A stretch of 44,921 bases of DNA from Mycobacterium sp. E3251. GTDB lineage: Bacteria > Actinomycetota > Actinomycetes > Mycobacteriales > Mycobacteriaceae. Below, piece after piece: positions 43,482 through 44,921 of this stretch. The position numbers were made by a program, and so were the translations under genes. The notes under the pieces were generated by a model. That model was not told the origin of the DNA and made no database searches. It saw only the letters and a program-made list of their open reading frames with translations. The DNA lies in contig NZ_LZJF01000139.1 in the NCBI RefSeq assembly GCF_001666835.1, forward strand, positions 1 to 44,921, given 5' to 3'. How positions within the stretch are numbered: the first letter of the stretch is position 1; each line of letters opens with the position of its first letter.

Positions 43482-44921
43482 TTAGTCCGCGCTTCCGGCC
43501 GGTGAGCGGGATCGCGACCGCCGCGCTCCCGGTCGTGACGGCCACCAGCTGGCCCGCCCGACCAGCGTAGCCAACGCGGGAACCGTTATGGTGCGGACCA
43601 GAAAGGTGTCGAGCAAGATTCCGAACCCGATCACGAAGCCACCCTGGACGACGGTGCCGATGCTGGAAAACACCAGGCCCCACATCGAGGCGGCGAAGAT
43701 CAAACCCGCCGCGGTGATCACGCCGCCGGTCGAACTCAACGCGCGAATGACGCCGTAACGCATACTGTGCGGGGATTCGTCACGCATTCGCGAGACGAAA
43801 AGCATATTGTAATCGGCTCCGACGGCGACCAATACCACGAAGGCCAATGGTGGGACGCTCCAATGCAATTGCTGGCCCAGTAGGAATTGAAACGTCAGGA
43901 CGCCGATACCTACCGCCGACAAGTACGAAATAACGACGGAAGCGACCAGATACAGCGGCGCGACGACCGCACGCAGCAGCGCGACCAGCGTCATCAGCAC
44001 GACGATGATGGTGACGACAATGATGAACTTGATGTCGTGTTCATAAAAGTCTCGCGTGTCCCGCAGCGTGACCGGATATCCGACCATCGATATCGACGCA
44101 TCCGCCAATGACGTATTCGGTTGGGCTCCGCGGGCGGTATCGCTGATCGCACTGACCTGATCCATCGCCTCGGCGCTGAACGGGTTGAGTTTGGTCTGCA
44201 CCAAATACCGCACCGAATGCCCATCGGGCGAAATGAACGCCTTGGCGGCCTTCTTGAACTCTTCCATGTGCAGCAGCTGCGCCGGAACGTTGAACCCCGC
44301 CATCGACGGTTCGGCCGCGTCGCGTTTCAGCGTGAGGAGGAACGCCGACGCCTCGCCGAGCCCCGTGCCCATCTGTTTGATCTGGTCGACGAGTTGGTCC
44401 ACCCCGTCAGCCACTTGCCGGCTTCCGCTGGCGAACCGGTCAGCGCCTTGTTGCAGGTGGTTCAGGTCGGCCTGCAGGCCACCGGGCTGGTCCAGACCCA
44501 TGGCATGCAGCGCCTTGACGAAGTTGGCGAGCGCGCCGCGGAGGTGATCCACCGACGCGTTGAGGGTCTGCCGGTCTTGGAAAGCCTGGAGTTGTCCCGC
44601 CAGATCATTGATCTGGTCGAGGCTTCCGTCACCACGCGCGTTGACCACGCGCTCGAATTGGGCTCGGGTGGCGCTGCAGGAGGGATCGGCATCGCAAACC
44701 TGGTTGCCCTCGAGCGCCGCCAGCACCGGGGCAACCCAGGCGAACATGTCCTTGACGGCGGCGAAGTTGATGCCGATGGTATGGCCGAGGGAGTTGATGC
44801 TGCTGACGAGCTTGGCGGCGGTGACGACCTCCTTGACCAACTTGTCGCCGCCGTATTGGGTCCTCATCGAAGTGAAAGCCTCTGTCAGGCCTTGCATCCC
44901 GGCGACCATCTGGTTGACCTG
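43482..44921 (-). CDS. MmpL-family transporter, C-terminal half (5' end outside window)
   Basis: The frame is open to the window edge (the first codons seen read [12 protein letters not shown]), so this is the last 479 residues of an MmpL protein, not a short gene. It has a long periplasmic loop with helical text, then five to six membrane helices containing the proton-relay [14 protein letters not shown] and [32 protein letters not shown]. The latter string recalls MmpL8/MmpL10. The tail after [10 protein letters not shown] is short and Arg/Ser-rich. The gene precedes a Chp-like gene, as mmpL8 and mmpL10 neighbour chp1 and chp2. Confidence 0.9.
   Translation of the reverse strand, partial: QVNQMVAGMQGLTEAFTSMRTQYGGDKLVKEVVTAAKLVSSINSLGHTIGINFAAVKDMFAWVAPVLAALEGNQVCDADPSCSATRAQFERVVNARGDGSLDQINDLAGQLQAFQDRQTLNASVDHLRGALANFVKALHAMGLDQPGGLQADLNHLQQGADRFASGSRQVADGVDQLVDQIKQMGTGLGEASAFLLTLKRDAAEPSMAGFNVPAQLLHMEEFKKAAKAFISPDGHSVRYLVQTKLNPFSAEAMDQVSAISDTARGAQPNTSLADASISMVGYPVTLRDTRDFYEHDIKFIIVVTIIVVLMTLVALLRAVVAPLYLVASVVISYLSAVGIGVLTFQFLLGQQLHWSVPPLAFVVLVAVGADYNMLFVSRMRDESPHSMRYGVIRALSSTGGVITAAGLIFAASMWGLVFSSIGTVVQGGFVIGFGILLDTFLVRTITVPALATLVGRASWWPSRPGARRSRSRSPAGSAD

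Noticed and set aside
43482..44909. Short MmpL gene starting with the ATG near 44909
   Set aside because: The frame continues upstream to the window edge, so this is an internal Met of a longer gene.
1..44921. tRNA genes, CRISPR arrays, insertion sequences or prophage genes
   Set aside because: No cloverleaf-like segments, regularly spaced repeats, transposases or integrases were seen on reading through the window.

Overview
This window is chromosomal DNA from a high-GC actinobacterium, almost certainly a Mycobacterium and plausibly a slow grower of the M. avium complex type. Reasons: the gene order Rv2449c-valS-folC-ndk-rne-rplU-rpmA-obg-proB-nadE-rbsK-cyclase-MscS-proA-moxR-VWA-nadD-rsfS-gpgP-octT-degV follows the M. 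tuberculosis Rv2449c to Rv2417c block in inverted orientation (recalled from memory, not searched). MmpS/MmpL proteins, methylglucose lipopolysaccharide genes (gpgP, octT) and a MIRU-type repeat are mycobacterial hallmarks. The species cannot be fixed from the window alone.

Layout. 1-13083 (+): a conserved housekeeping run (enoyl-reductase-like protein, ValRS, folylpolyglutamate synthase, small membrane protein, NDP kinase, RNase E/G, L21, L27, Obg, ProB). A 75-77 bp MIRU-like element joins obg and proB. 13089-17548: an accessory block inserted between proB and nadE, containing a DUF5313-type membrane protein, an OhrR-like MarR regulator, a TetR regulator divergent from a cytochrome P450, a SIRT4-like sirtuin and an isochorismatase-fold hydrolase. 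17608-19650: nadE. 19699-20106: a small membrane protein (position of Rv2437). 20233-25788: a second accessory block, a minus-strand operon of five tightly coupled genes (MmgE/PrpD family, ICL/PEP-mutase-family lyase, aconitase-type large and small subunits, PEBP/YbhB-like protein) with a divergent HutC-type GntR regulator and a 24-bp palindrome between them. 25785-30484: ribokinase, a membrane class III cyclase homologue with eroded catalytic residues, and an overlapping MscS-type channel with a C-terminal cyclic-nucleotide-binding domain. 30590-37642 (+): proA, the moxR/VWA pair, and the overlapping run nadD-rsfS-gpgP-octT-degV. 37639-44921 (-): a lipid-export block (MmpL, MmpS, an oxidoreductase, a Chp-like exported acyltransferase/hydrolase and the C-terminal half of a second MmpL) where M. 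tuberculosis has eis.

How it works together. The plus-strand core covers translation, RNA decay, ribosome assembly, proline synthesis (proB/proA), NAD synthesis (nadD/nadE) and MGLP synthesis (gpgP/octT). The two regulator-led accessory blocks look like acquired catabolic modules. The best candidate for an undescribed system is the GntR-controlled PrpD/lyase/aconitase/PEBP operon. It has the dehydratase-hydratase-lyase logic of a methylcitrate-type or dimethylmalate-type pathway but no synthase. A second candidate is the degenerate cyclase joined to a cyclic-nucleotide-domain channel and preceded by an apparently leaderless 13-codon upstream ORF.

A repeated regulatory theme is TAnnnT -10 boxes lying 5-8 nt upstream of start codons (enoyl-reductase-like gene, valS, ndk, marR, tetR, sirtuin, proA, nadD, cyclase uORF). 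This is the signature of leaderless mycobacterial transcripts.
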